This document shows positions 47,829 to 58,439 of a stretch of DNA of 64,000 bases, one piece after another (the stretch's first letter is position 1; each line of letters starts with the position of its first letter). A program made the position numbers and the translations under genes. A model generated the notes under the pieces. That model was given only the letters and a program-made list of their open reading frames with translations, made no database searches and was not told the DNA's origin. This DNA comes from Hsuehochloa calcarea (Eukaryota > Streptophyta > Magnoliopsida > Poales > Poaceae), in contig CM070604.1 of the NCBI GenBank assembly GCA_036346395.1, positions 3,705,904-3,769,903 of the forward strand, given 5' to 3'.

Positions 47829-48923
47829 CTAGGGCTGAAAAAATAGCCCAAGACTCACGAGCCAGCTCGAGTCGGCTCGACTTGGGCTCATGATGTTATC
47901 AAGCTAAGCTAAGCCTCTTCTTCGGCTCGCGAAATGTTCGAGCCGAGCTCGAGCAGCTCACGAACTGGGCCACAAAGCCCCACTCACTCTCGAATCCCAC
48001 AAAGCCACAAACACCTTTACCCCCAAATCCCACTCCCTCTACGCACCAGACACCGCACACCTCTACCTCTATGCCTCTGCCCCCAAATCCTACTCCCCCT
48101 GTCCTTTGTGCCGCCGCCAGCTCTGGCATTGTGTGGAGAGAGGGCGAGAAGGGGGGAGGAAGGGGTAGACATAGCGGGCCGCAATAAGTTAGAGAGCAGG
48201 AGGCGGGAGCAGCAATAGAAGGAGAGCAAGGCGGCCATGGTGGTGAGGGAGGACGAGAAGGGGAAAGAGGAGGGGGAGGCCAAGATTGTCATTAACGAAT
48301 TCTTCAAGGTATTCATGCCCGATCAATCCGGAGAGCGATTGGTGAGGTTCTTGAATCCCTCTGTGGTCTCTAATCTTTGATTGAATATGTTATATGTTTG
48401 CTTGTCTTGATGAGATGTTGAGTGTGCGCATTCGGTCAGAAAGATCTCTCCTTTCTAACAAGCTACTCAATCAAATGTGTTCTCTGATGTAGGAGTGTTT
48501 GTTTTTTATTATGTGTGTGAGGCCAAAGGTAGACCACTAATTTCTTGATTACATATGTGAATTCTCTATGTTCGTGATGAATGGATCCACTGTCTATCTG
48601 TGATACAAGAATTTCCTCCGTGGATGCATATTCTTGAGCATGAATGATTTTGACTTATTTCTTTGGTAGTCTTTTTCAGTTCAATTGTTCTTGACGGGGA
48701 TATAAGAATTGATTTTGATCTGTGGATCTTCATGTGCACTGTGTAATTGGATTATAAACTGTGGTCAGCATCGATCTTGAACATCATTGTTTGTGCGAGT
48801 GTGCGTACATTGGCTCGCAAGGGCTACGCGAGTCAGCTCAAACCTACTGCCGAGCTGAGCCGAACTAACCTTCCAGCTCGTTCTTGAATCGGCCGGTTTG
48901 GCTTAGCTCGTTTCCAACCCTAG
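47829..48923 (+). mobile_element. Non-autonomous inverted-repeat (hAT-like) element carrying a host exon
   Basis: The left end CTAGGGCTGAAAAAA and right end (read inversely) CTAGGGTTGGAAACGAGC are terminal repeats, followed inward on both sides by GAGC/GGCTCG-rich subterminal repeats (47860-47960 and 48800-48910). TAGGG-type ends with such repeats are common in grass hAT elements. The last four bases of the 8-bp flanks agree (TGAC), which is weak evidence of a target duplication. The interior contains a 5'-UTR-like GC-rich stretch, a B3-like exon and AT-rich intron-like DNA. Confidence 0.6.
48237..48341 (+). pseudogene. Captured first exon of a B3-domain gene
   Basis: From an ATG in good context after a purine-rich leader, 35 codons run to a perfect donor GTGAGG at 48342. 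The product begins MVVREDEKGKEEGEAKIVIN and continues FFKVFMPDQSGERL, the start of a plant B3 DNA-binding domain of the REM/ARF-like type, where 'FFKVFLPDQSGERL'-like sequence is typical. The remaining exons are absent and intron-like sequence follows. It is best read as a gene fragment picked up by the surrounding element; whether it is transcribed is unknown. Confidence 0.6.
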
Positions 48924-49372
48924 GCCTGACCCCTGTGAGGCTCTTGGTCCGACCTGTCAGTTAAAATGTCGATAGCTAAAACCCGTAATAGGCGCACTCA
49001 TAACACCAATCAATCCGCCCCAAATGCAAATTGCATCACGGCAGCTCAATGGCGAATATGAGAATGCACTTTACAGTCCACGAGCAACTGCCTCGACCGT
49101 GCATTTTGATGCGGCAAGTGGAAATGGATCCATTTAGAGATGGGCGTGACTAGCACTAGGATGTATAGTTCGAGTGTTAGCGTTGTATGTTTCTATTATA
49201 AAATATTTTTTAACTAGTTGTAACATATTAAAAAAACTTATGCAACACTATCTTAAAAATCTCATAATCAAAACAAACAAACATTAAACTAACTTCTTCT
49301 CTCTAACGGGTGCCAACATATAAAAAAAGATACAACATCTCTGAATTCATATGCAAGATTAGGGAAGAACAA

Positions 49373-50058
49373 TGTTGATGATCGAGTCGCCAATCTTACA
49401 AAATAAATATAGAAAAATAGCAAAGAGTTTTTGGAAGAGAATGAGATTGCTCTATGTTGCAGCGAACTGGATCTTTACAGGGGTGCTATTAACAAGACAG
49501 TAGACTAGCCCTAATTACACTTGGTGTACTGATTGCTATGCTTTTGCTTCAGATGAAAACCTAACTACTATCTCTTGGACTGAGCTGAATATGTCTTCTG
49601 CCATTTGTATTCTCCTTTAAATAATTGATGAAGTAGTGACAATTACTTCTTGATGAGACGCCTGTTGGAAGCATTGCGACTGGTCGGAAGAAGCCGTCAG
49701 TTGGTGAAGGATCAACTGTTCAACGATTGATATCAGAAGGAGACAATAACTATATGGTGGTTACTGTTAGTGTCTTAGGGTTATAAACATCACGTGGCTT
49801 AGAGTAAATAAGATATATGCTCTATTCATCACACAAGAGGAATATACTTAGAATCAGATCTAGGTACTAGTCCATTGCTTTTACGAGTAGTCATATGGTC
49901 GGGGATTAGGTACAAGATCTCATCCGACTAGGGTTCCCATGATGCAACCTCTGGAATCCTTACGACCATAGGGGTTGTTAGTCTTAGGGGCTACGACCAC
50001 AAATGACGTACGATCTTTAATTAAATAAAGTAATATTTAGAGATTTTGATCCTCGTCA
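49373..50058 (-). mobile_element. Solo LTR of the gypsy family
   Basis: On the minus strand it reads TGACGAGGATCAAAATCTCT to GACTCGATCATCAACA and aligns along its length with 15695-16472: GACTCGATCATCAACA against AACTCAATCGTCAACA at the end, GGTCGTAAGGATTCCAGAGG against the third palindrome unit, and TGTAATTAGG near the middle. Flanks are AACAA (49368-49372) and AACAG (50059-50063), a 5-bp target duplication with one change. No internal region is present, so it arose by recombination between two LTRs. Confidence 0.85.
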
Positions 50059-50063
50059 AACAG

Positions 50064-51415
50064 AAAATATAGTCCGAATATAAGAAAAAAAAATCTTGCA
50101 ATATCACCGTGAACAGGATGCAATATTTTTTTCAACAGGTCACAACATTTCAAAGAACAGTATGCAATATTTTTTTGACGGTCGCAACATTTTTTTTCAA
50201 CGGGTCGCAACATCAAAACAATTCCAAAGGACGCGTTAAAAAAATCTTACAACATCACGGGTCGCAACAAAAAGAACTAGATGATGAAACAAAAAAAAAC
50301 ATCTGGAGAACGTGTGGCACTCTGCTCGTGTGGCACTCTGCTCAGCTCTGTACTGCGCTGCTGTGTGGGGTGGAATGAGTGGTGATGTAATAAATCTCCC
50401 TCCTTTTCCATACAACTTTTCCCTACAAACTAATGCGATTAAATCCTGACTCTAACCAAGAAAAATCAATACAAGGCGAGCAGAGCAGCAAGCTTCCCTT
50501 GATCTAATGAAAAATCAGTGGGATGGGAAAGCATTAAAAGGAGAAAAGGGGACAAACGAGAGCCAAAAGAAAAGTAGCAAAAACAGCCTTACAGACCAGG
50601 AGATTTAAGAAAGACACTCGCAGAAGAGGAAGGAAATAAATGGTTGGAAATGTTGAGAGACAATGGCTGAGCAGATAACGTTCGGATTGATGACTCCATG
50701 TTGGACGCCCGTACGCTGTCAATTTCTTTTAGAGATACAATGTATTTGCTACGGTATTAACTACGGCACCACGACATTCGCATAACGGCAGGATCCGGGT
50801 CCCGGCCAGGTACGCCGAATTAAACGGAAGGCTGCAGCTCCGGAAATAATTGCGCGCGGCGACGCCAAAACACGCGGGAATCTTGGAAAAGCGCCGCGCG
50901 CCCCCACACCAGCGGTCATCAACTCGATCTATGGCACTGGCATGCCATGGCAGGCAGGCAGGCAGCGCGCGCGGGTGCTGGAGAGAACTAGTCACTGGTG
51001 TGGTGGTGGCTGCCAGGTGAGGAGTACTGAGGCGGGCAGCTTTGGCCAGAACGCATCAGCAGTGTTCAGACTTTCTGATGGCGTAGCAACCGTTGCATGT
51101 TCCGTTCCTGCGCGTCCACACGCTCCGGCTCCGGCTTCGGCTCCGACAAACACCTGGAGCAGGAGGCGTCTCGGCCTTCTTGGGAGGATTTTTGGAGAAA
51201 TTGTACTAATCCTGGGAAAGTCGTATGGGATTTTTTTGCGAAATTTCTGTGTTCCAAACAGGGACTCTTTAGCTCGATCGTCCGCCGACACAGGAGTTTA
51301 CGGGATCAAATCATGGGAAATCAACATCTGGGAGCCGCACCGTCGGACTAACCAGCGGTTGGCGAGCAGGGCACTCTTGGAGTTTCCATTAGCCAGGTCG
51401 ACAGGTTCCACGGCC
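50064..51415. other. Intergenic between the solo LTR and SYT3-like 3' end
   Basis: 50090-50270 contains repeated GCAACAT / CAATATTTTTT words, the unlabelled repeat into which the LTR inserted. 50730-51400 is GC-rich with overlapping frames on both strands but no recognised domain. Confidence 0.45.
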
Positions 51416-51419
51416 ACAT

Positions 51420-51425
51420 TTTATT
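51420..51425 (-). terminator. Candidate poly(A) signal of the SYT3-like gene
   Basis: AATAAA on the minus strand, about 250 bases after the stop codon at 51675. A plausible 3' end signal only. Confidence 0.35.
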
Positions 51426-51674
51426 GTACTCCATAAAAGAAACCTGTGCCACTCATGCTACACATGCAACCAAAAGCTTAGAGATGCAGCGTGACAAAAT
51501 GCAACCCAAGCAGTGAAATAAAGGCAGCGCTTTTATGTTACAAACAAGCCACACGACTATCAGAGCTGTTCATTGATGTTACAACACGCTGAAGGCACCA
51601 AAACGAGCAAAAACATATAGGGGCTAAAGTTACAACATACAGGTCCACAAGGAGTATGGAGACTGTGCACAGAA

Positions 51675-54600
51675 TCACACAGTGCTCCATTTGATTTCGA
51701 CGTGTATCGTCCCGTTTCTCGAGTTGATGAGGTGGTATTTCTGGTTGATCCGACCATTGTTCACAACATCCACTAGATTTATGTCAACATGCCCCAGTGA
51801 TTCCTGAAAGATTGACAGAGATCGATTTTAGAGGGCATGATGGTCACCAAAAGAAAAGCTGTTGCAACCTGCAACTCTGCAAGTAACAAGCATGATTGAC
51901 CTTATTGTGGAAGGGAAGCCCGCGGCGTTGGCTTCTAACTTCGATGTGGATCTTATCATCCACGGGAGCCTCGTCTACCATGAACTGGAACTCCTCATTC
52001 CATCTTGGATCCCTTGTTTTCCTGATTACCTGCAAGGCACATACAACCATGAATTTGCGGTTCATCAGTACGGATTTTGGTAGCTGGACTGCATATCAGC
52101 CAGTTTGGTTTCTGAAGCTCAGGATTTTAGGTTCAGAGAGCCTCAATATTAGTTTGTTTGCATGAGACGTGAGGCAATATGCAACATCTCGTGTATTGCA
52201 GTTTAATCAACTCCAAGTACTGTTCGAGTTCTTTTGTCACACACTCTTCCTAGAATGAACTAGACTGTATAATTGACATGTCTTTGTATGAAAACAAGAG
52301 CAGGTATCGTCATGACAGAAAAATTCTGGATCAGCTCTCTACTTCAAATTGCACAGACAAGTCACTATTAGCAACTTAACTGGTGCAGTTTTTCACTGAA
52401 CTGTCAGCACTCAGCCAGCCTAGCAGGGCAAGAACCTGGTCATTTGTTCATGAAAGTGAACTTACTCTACAACCTACTCTGGACGTTACCATTTCTCAAT
52501 TCAGACCTGGTGAATAAATTTGACAGTTCAATTTTTTGCAAGTTAATCTGCAGTGCTAGTCCCAAGTATAATAACCCTGCTCCCATTCAGCCGTAGATAA
52601 TGACATAGTATTTTTGGCTAAATGAATTGGCAGTCTCTTTTGGTTAAAGAACTGGATTTTTTTTATCCTTACCAAGTACTAGTAAAGGTACCTACTTGCT
52701 CTGGGGCAGCAACTAATGCAGTCAATTCACCTAATTAGTAAAATGGCAACCATGACCTATGAAAGGTAAAGGAAGTATGAAGAAGATAAATTATCATGGT
52801 AACCAAACCTTGTTAGAAAAATATAACTTTACAACATGCAGAACAAGTCAGATATGGTTGAAATTAAGAAGGCAACCTTGCTATGTTTCACAATCCTAAT
52901 TCTGGAAATAAAATGAAATAGTCATGAAAGCAATAGAATTAAAACTAACCTTAGTTTCCTTCCTTTCTCCCCTAAAAAGAACCACAGCATACGGATTAGT
53001 GTGACGCTTCCCTTCAACATCTTCTGCATTTTCTACTGAAACCAACAGCACCCCACCACCGGATGAGACGTCCCTTTGTACACTGACATTGCATTCATCA
53101 CCATCTGAAATCACACTGGTCCTGCTATTGTCATCTCTGAATGGATCAAATGTCAACTCGACAACGAGCTTTCCTCTATTCTTCTTGTTATGCGGATCAT
53201 TTGGGTTCATGCTTCTAAGAAGGTCGAGTGTGAACAACTTGCTCTCGTAAGGAGTAAGCAAGCGGAGGGGAATTACTTGCATACCCAATTTATCATGCAT
53301 TTTAACCTGCACAGTTAGAACAGAAGAACTGGTTTGTTATCTCCATCCAATGCAAAGCAGGAAAAGAAATGACCAGACAACAAGAGTCTTCTGCTGTAGC
53401 GACTAGCGTATGAGGGTTTAAGAAAAACAAACAGCAAGCTAAACCTTTTCCCAATCAAACAGGTGGAGCTCAAGGACTTGTGTAGCAGGATCCTTGACTA
53501 TGAGTTTGAAGTGTTCATTCCATTCAGGATTCAGGTTGCTCATCTTAACCGAGGTTTTCTTTGAGGGCAGTCTCTCACCACTCAGCCGGAGCTTGACATA
53601 GGGATCAGATTTTCCAAGAAAGTCCATCTTGAGAAGATTCATGGCTCGAATTACCTTTACGTGCAAAATTCCAACTGGTTTCTTTGTAGCACCACTGCAA
53701 CATGATCCATATCAATAATCAATGTTAAAGTTCGAATTAGATTGAAGAATATCCAGAACGAAAATAAGGTTTTGTTTCAGCTGTATGCATCAATATAACT
53801 AGCAATAGAATTTTCTTTTGACTCAACAAAGCAGAAATATATCTTTTGCCCATTTCCTTCCTTGACCAATGAGAAGTGCATCATGTTTACGCAGGGCTCA
53901 AGGATTGCTATTTCTTAACAGTTTTGATGCTTAACTTCTCACCTCCTGAGAGAATCTTACTTCGGAAATATGTGTAGGATATGTCTAAAAAAATTACGTG
54001 TGGGATAAGATGACATCATATGTATGTAACGGAAGATTATCAAGAGGGATTGAATTCATATTTATCTTATTGTGGAAGAAGGTAGTCATATGCAACTTGA
54101 TACGTGAAGTTGGAAGAAACTCATCCAGCAACTTCCAATTGTGACCCATAAATCAACACTTGAGCTACAAGTCGATACTTGTTTGGATATCATTAGTGAA
54201 GAATTTCACCTTGCTCCATCTAAAATAGGAATTTGTAGAACCCTAGGCCAGTGATACAGAATTGAAATTTGATTTGATATTTGTTCCTGTGTTGCAGACA
54301 AAAGAGGAGGCTATTAAGTCTGGAAAGAACATAGTATATGGTATACCAATAATAATGAGACAGGAATTATGAAAGTTCTCAGAGTTTATTTGGGAAGTTT
54401 TTACTTCATTGTCCACTCTGGTAAGATTATGTAAGAGGGAAGAAGAGCAATTACCTGCATAAACCGATGCAGGCCAGGAATTGCCATTACATCTCCACCC
54501 AGCAGTTTGAATCCAAAGTCGACATGTGGCTTTATAATTACAAAACTTGAGTTAGTATTCTAGTGAAATTACGTGCACACTAAAGAAACAGATATATACC

Positions 54601-57141
54601 TTCTCCATTAGTGAAACACACAAGTTTGCAAAGCAGGGAAAGCTTGGCACAAGCGGCTTCAGAGTCACACGTGGTGTCAGCATTATATGTGAATCTAAAA
54701 GCTAAGAATAGCAATATGATCACGTCAGAGGACTACCAAGCGTTGTCTGTATAATGCAGTCAGGGACAAAGCTAACCTGAGCAGACACATTGAAAGAATG
54801 CACCTTCACGTTCACAATTACATTTGCTATGCTAGCCCACCGAATCACTGGCTCAATTATCAATTCTTTTTCTTGCATTTCATAAACTTTAACTCCTGTT
54901 TGTTTAAACAAGGAAAATAAGGGGAAATATCTTAAGATGAAACATGTGAAGTATGAAAAGAAAGATGATAAGCCTTTAAGAATACTTTGAACCCAAGTAA
55001 AATAAAAATTCTTTTGCATTGCAGCTCACAGCATTGCATGGCAGTAAAAGTATGGAATAAAAACCCCAGATTTAAATTATAAGAGCAATTAAGTTTCACT
55101 TTAATTTCGTAACCAACCATTTCCTTTAAAAATTTCTTAAGTCTTATGTAAGGCCAGGTGAAGGTTGGCAACAAGGCCAATCTGGTCACGTAAACGAGAG
55201 TGGATTGAAGGAATGGACTTTAAACTATATATTTTGAAATGATGTGTCAATTTAACCTATTCATATCGTAGACTTGAGTTGTTTGAGAAGGGAAAAACAT
55301 CATATTTTTATGTAGTAATGATCAGGGAAAACATTACTAGTAAGGAATTTTTATCGAAGGGTAGCGATAACACGGTTTTCGCCGGTTACCGGAAATTTTT
55401 TATATTTAAATTTGAATTTTTCAGATGTAAAGATGGAATTTATCTAGATTTTGAATTTAAATTTGAATTTGGATGAAAATTAAATAAATCCGATTTTTTT
55501 TTGCCTGGTATAAAAATTTATCGGACCCCACTGGTTACCGGCGAAATTTCGGCAATAGAATTTTCACTGGTAATGATAACCATCATTTTGATGAGAGTAG
55601 AAGGCAGCAAACGCTGCCTCACAGAATAAATTTCACCAGGAAAGTAAGTGCTCTACCTTGGAATGTAGGTGGAAGAGCCCCGAGTGTTAAGTGTCCAAAT
55701 TCAATTGATGCTATACCATATTGTCCAATATATTGATCAAATATTGGCTTTGTTGCACTTCTTATTGTGTTGCATATTGCCTATGATCATCAAAGCAAAA
55801 TAACTTTCTTTAGGCTAGTCATACTTCTAGCTAAACTTTATACAAAACAGAAATGATCAAGCAGTGAGTAACACACTAAAACTTGTACCAAATAGGCCAT
55901 ATGAAAGTTGAAAAAACCTTATCCAGGAAAGGCCACATATCAAAAAGAAACTTGTTCATCCAGTCAACCTGCAAAACAACGAAAAGGTGTAAAATCATCC
56001 CCTTCGTGCATTAAATGTTTCCCTAGACTCCAATCTAGTCACCTCGAGAACTTGGTTACATAGCATTTAACCAAATCTATAGGAATCAATAACCAGATCA
56101 CTTCTAACAGGTATTAGTTCCTATCATAAACTATGATAATGAATAGGATTTGGTACCGACGAGAACACAGTATCCATATTAGGTGGGGCTACACTGTGTT
56201 TAAAAACAAAGAATTCTCTGAAAAGAAAGATGGATCAATAAATAATTGCCAGATCGACTGCTGAGATTTGAGGATGAAATCTCCATTGTTCATAGTCCAT
56301 GGAACTGTGGAGAAAATCTCATTACCATCTACTCATATTGGCATGCAACAGCACCTTGTCATACTTACCAGCAAGCAGATATTCATGTAGATTCTAAATG
56401 CCCCATCAATCAGGTACAGGGAATTTTACAAGAAAAACCAGGCAACAAAAGTCCCTCCATTTATTAATGTGTCAACTTAGACATTGGTACGGCCTCCAAG
56501 GAAAGTATTTTTAATAACAAACCAATTGAAATCATTTTTATGTTCCCCGTCTAGATACTTTCGCATATATTGGTGGTCACTGGCAAAGTTTGACTGGATT
56601 AATACCACGGTGACATATATCGTGAACATATGAAGTAATGAATTACCACTCTATACATTACACAAGATAACTTCCATGATTGGTATCTCGATAACCCAGA
56701 CAAGATTGCAAGCTATCATCAATGCAAAACAACAAATCCATGACATGCCAACCCTCACATAATAATTGCCTCCTTTCAATGGAGAAATATTGGTCATAAA
56801 TTATTTGTTTAACTGGATTTTTTAGCCCGCACAATTGCACAGTGTAGCATAGTTAGTTTTTCACAACCCAGTATTTGACTTTATCTTAATGAAAGTTGTT
56901 TTTTATGGTTGAGGATCCTTTCTTATCTATTAAGTTTAAATATGTTGTGGTTGTGGATTAGCCATAATTAGGACCCACCAAATTGTGGGGCTTAAAGCAA
57001 TAATTAATAAATAATTGGAACAGTAGTTTACCAAGTACCCACCCGTTCATAGTCTGGACTCTTCACCCATAACGGAATATCTGGTATTATAGTCTGTAAT
57101 GTCTCAGAATCTAAATCTCGCAGAGGTCTAATGACAGGATC
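51675..57141 (-). CDS. SYT3: Synaptotagmin, SYT3-like (SMP and two C2 domains), exon 1 outside window
   Basis: Plant synaptotagmins are ER-anchored proteins that tether ER to plasma membrane and move lipid through the SMP domain; C2 domains bind anionic lipid, some with calcium. Eleven exons in phase: 57141-57043, 55968-55918, 55780-55657, 54895-54777, 54701-54600, 54529-54455, 54286-54210, 53694-53445, 53306-52950, 52029-51901 and 51803-51675 (stop TGA). They give 503 residues without a break. SMP spans about 34-214 (VDWMNKFLFDMWPFLDK, KPHVDFGFKLLGGDVMAIPG, YHWPRVLQIPILD). C2A is at about 223-330 (HVKVIRAMNLLKMDFLGKSD, NPEWNEHFKLIV, LFDWEKV). C2B is at about 383-490 (SVENAEDVEGKRHTNPYAVV, RDPRWNEEFQF), where Asn replaces an Asp ligand, as in relatives. 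YHWP favours SYT3 over SYT1/2. The membrane anchor exon must lie beyond 64000, so the intron is over 6.8 kb and full of transposons. Confidence 0.93.
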
Positions 57142-57259
57142 CTGCAAAATCAATCATGAACAATCAGATCACAATATATTATTATATTCATTATATAATT
57201 TGACACTTTTCTGTCCATAAGGAAAATTGTCATTGCTAAAGAAAAAAATGTAAACAAGA

Positions 57260-57802
57260 AAAAAATTGGTTCTTGTCAAAGAGCTTTTAGATTAGCATCT
57301 TAGACTAGCTTTAGGACAAATTTTGTAAGTGCCTTTTGTCGGCATCTTAGACTAGCATCTTAGCATATCTTTGGGCATCTTAGGACTAGCATCTTAGCAT
57401 ATGCTTGGTGAGTGCAGCTATAAATTTGTATCCCCAACCCTCAGGTTGGTGTGGCATTGCGTGAGAAATAAACCAAGAAAATTGCCCCATCTCCAAGTGT
57501 CATCCTCTCCATGAGAGTAAGGATCTTGCTATCACCAACAAAGAAGACTCCAATGAGTAACAAGTGGTATCGAGCTATACTATCCTCGTATCTCCGCCTC
57601 TCCGCCTCGCAGAGAGCCCCTGACCGTGCACTTCATCTTGCATAGTTTCAAAGTGAAATTGGGGTTGACGGCAAAGGCGACACCCTTTCCCCAATGGCGA
57701 GTTATACCATTTTTCTGAAACTAAAAGGAGGATGCTAATTTCGGGTCTTGGCTCCCTCGCGTTCGCCAGGAGCTTGGTCACATCGCCAAACAAATTGCTA
57801 AG
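57260..57802 (+). mobile_element. Copia-type LTR fragment with primer site, in the SYT3-like intron
   Basis: Repeated AGCATCTTAGACTAGC words, a CTATAAATTTG promoter-like box (57418) and AAATAAACC lead to ACCAACAAAG and then GTGGTATCGAGCT at about 57566, a variant initiator-Met primer site. Internal sequence stops at 57802, where the next copia is inserted. A TRIM or 5' end of a copia is possible. The left limit is approximate. Confidence 0.5.
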
Positions 57803-57951
57803 TGTTAGGAATAGCAACTTGTATTCTCGGGGGACCAATGGGGCAACATCCTCGGCGAGATTCTACTTGCGTGCGACAAGTACATGAGGTAAATATGCAA
57901 ATAACCCTCATAACAATGGGGAATAACACAACTATACATATATCTCTAACA
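57803..57951 (-). repeat. 3' LTR of the copia
   Basis: 149 bp, TGTTAGGAATAGC...CTCTAACA on the plus strand. The right LTR lacks about 20 bases found here (57850-57870). Confidence 0.92.
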
Positions 57952-58020
57952 CCCCCCTTAAACTCATGGTGGATCAACAACACCGAGTTTGGAGAGGTAG
58001 AAGCCGTGTTGTGCTCAAGC

Positions 58021-58145
58021 ACATCCGGTGAAGTACCACTTCATCCGAGTCAAGGCGAGCTACATCAACACCACGGATCGACTTGCGGACCCGCTCACCA
58101 AGCCTCTTGGGAGGGTCAAATTCCTCGAGCTCGCTCTAGGATCGG
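58021..58145 (+). pseudogene. RNase H C-terminal fragment of a different copia, opposite strand
   Basis: On the plus strand VKYHFIRVKASYINT, RLADPLTKPLGRVKFLEL is the end of a copia RNase H (the LAD.LTKPL motif). It lies inside the 3' end of the minus-strand copia, between its ADFFTKA-type block and its final LSKLGVVDPP block, so it is a foreign insert in inverted orientation. Confidence 0.65.
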
Positions 58146-58280
58146 CCTTCGTGAAAAATCCGCTATCATCTTAGGAAGCTCTTAAGGCACATAGCATCTT
58201 AGCAGAGCAATCACCGATCATGCACACAAGACCTCATGAAGGAAGCATCAACGCCAATATGCTTGGTGAGCTCATGCTTC

Positions 58281-58350
58281 ACATGAGGTAAATATGCAAA
58301 TAACCCTCATAACAATGGGGAATAACACAACTATACATATATCTCTAACA
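58281..58350 (-). repeat. Partial third LTR copy within the copia
   Basis: ACATGAGGTAAATATGCAAA to TCTCTAACA repeats the last 70 bases of the left LTR (58281-58350 against 57882-57951). It is followed by the same CC(C/T)CCCTTAAACTCATG and a shortened repeat of the 3' coding end, giving a tandem duplication of the element's 3' end. Confidence 0.9.
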
Positions 58351-58439
58351 CCTCCCTTAAACTCATGTTTGGAGAGGTAGAAGCCGTGTTGTGCTCGAGT
58401 CTAGACCTTCGTGAAAAATCCGCTATCCAAGTTCTAAGG

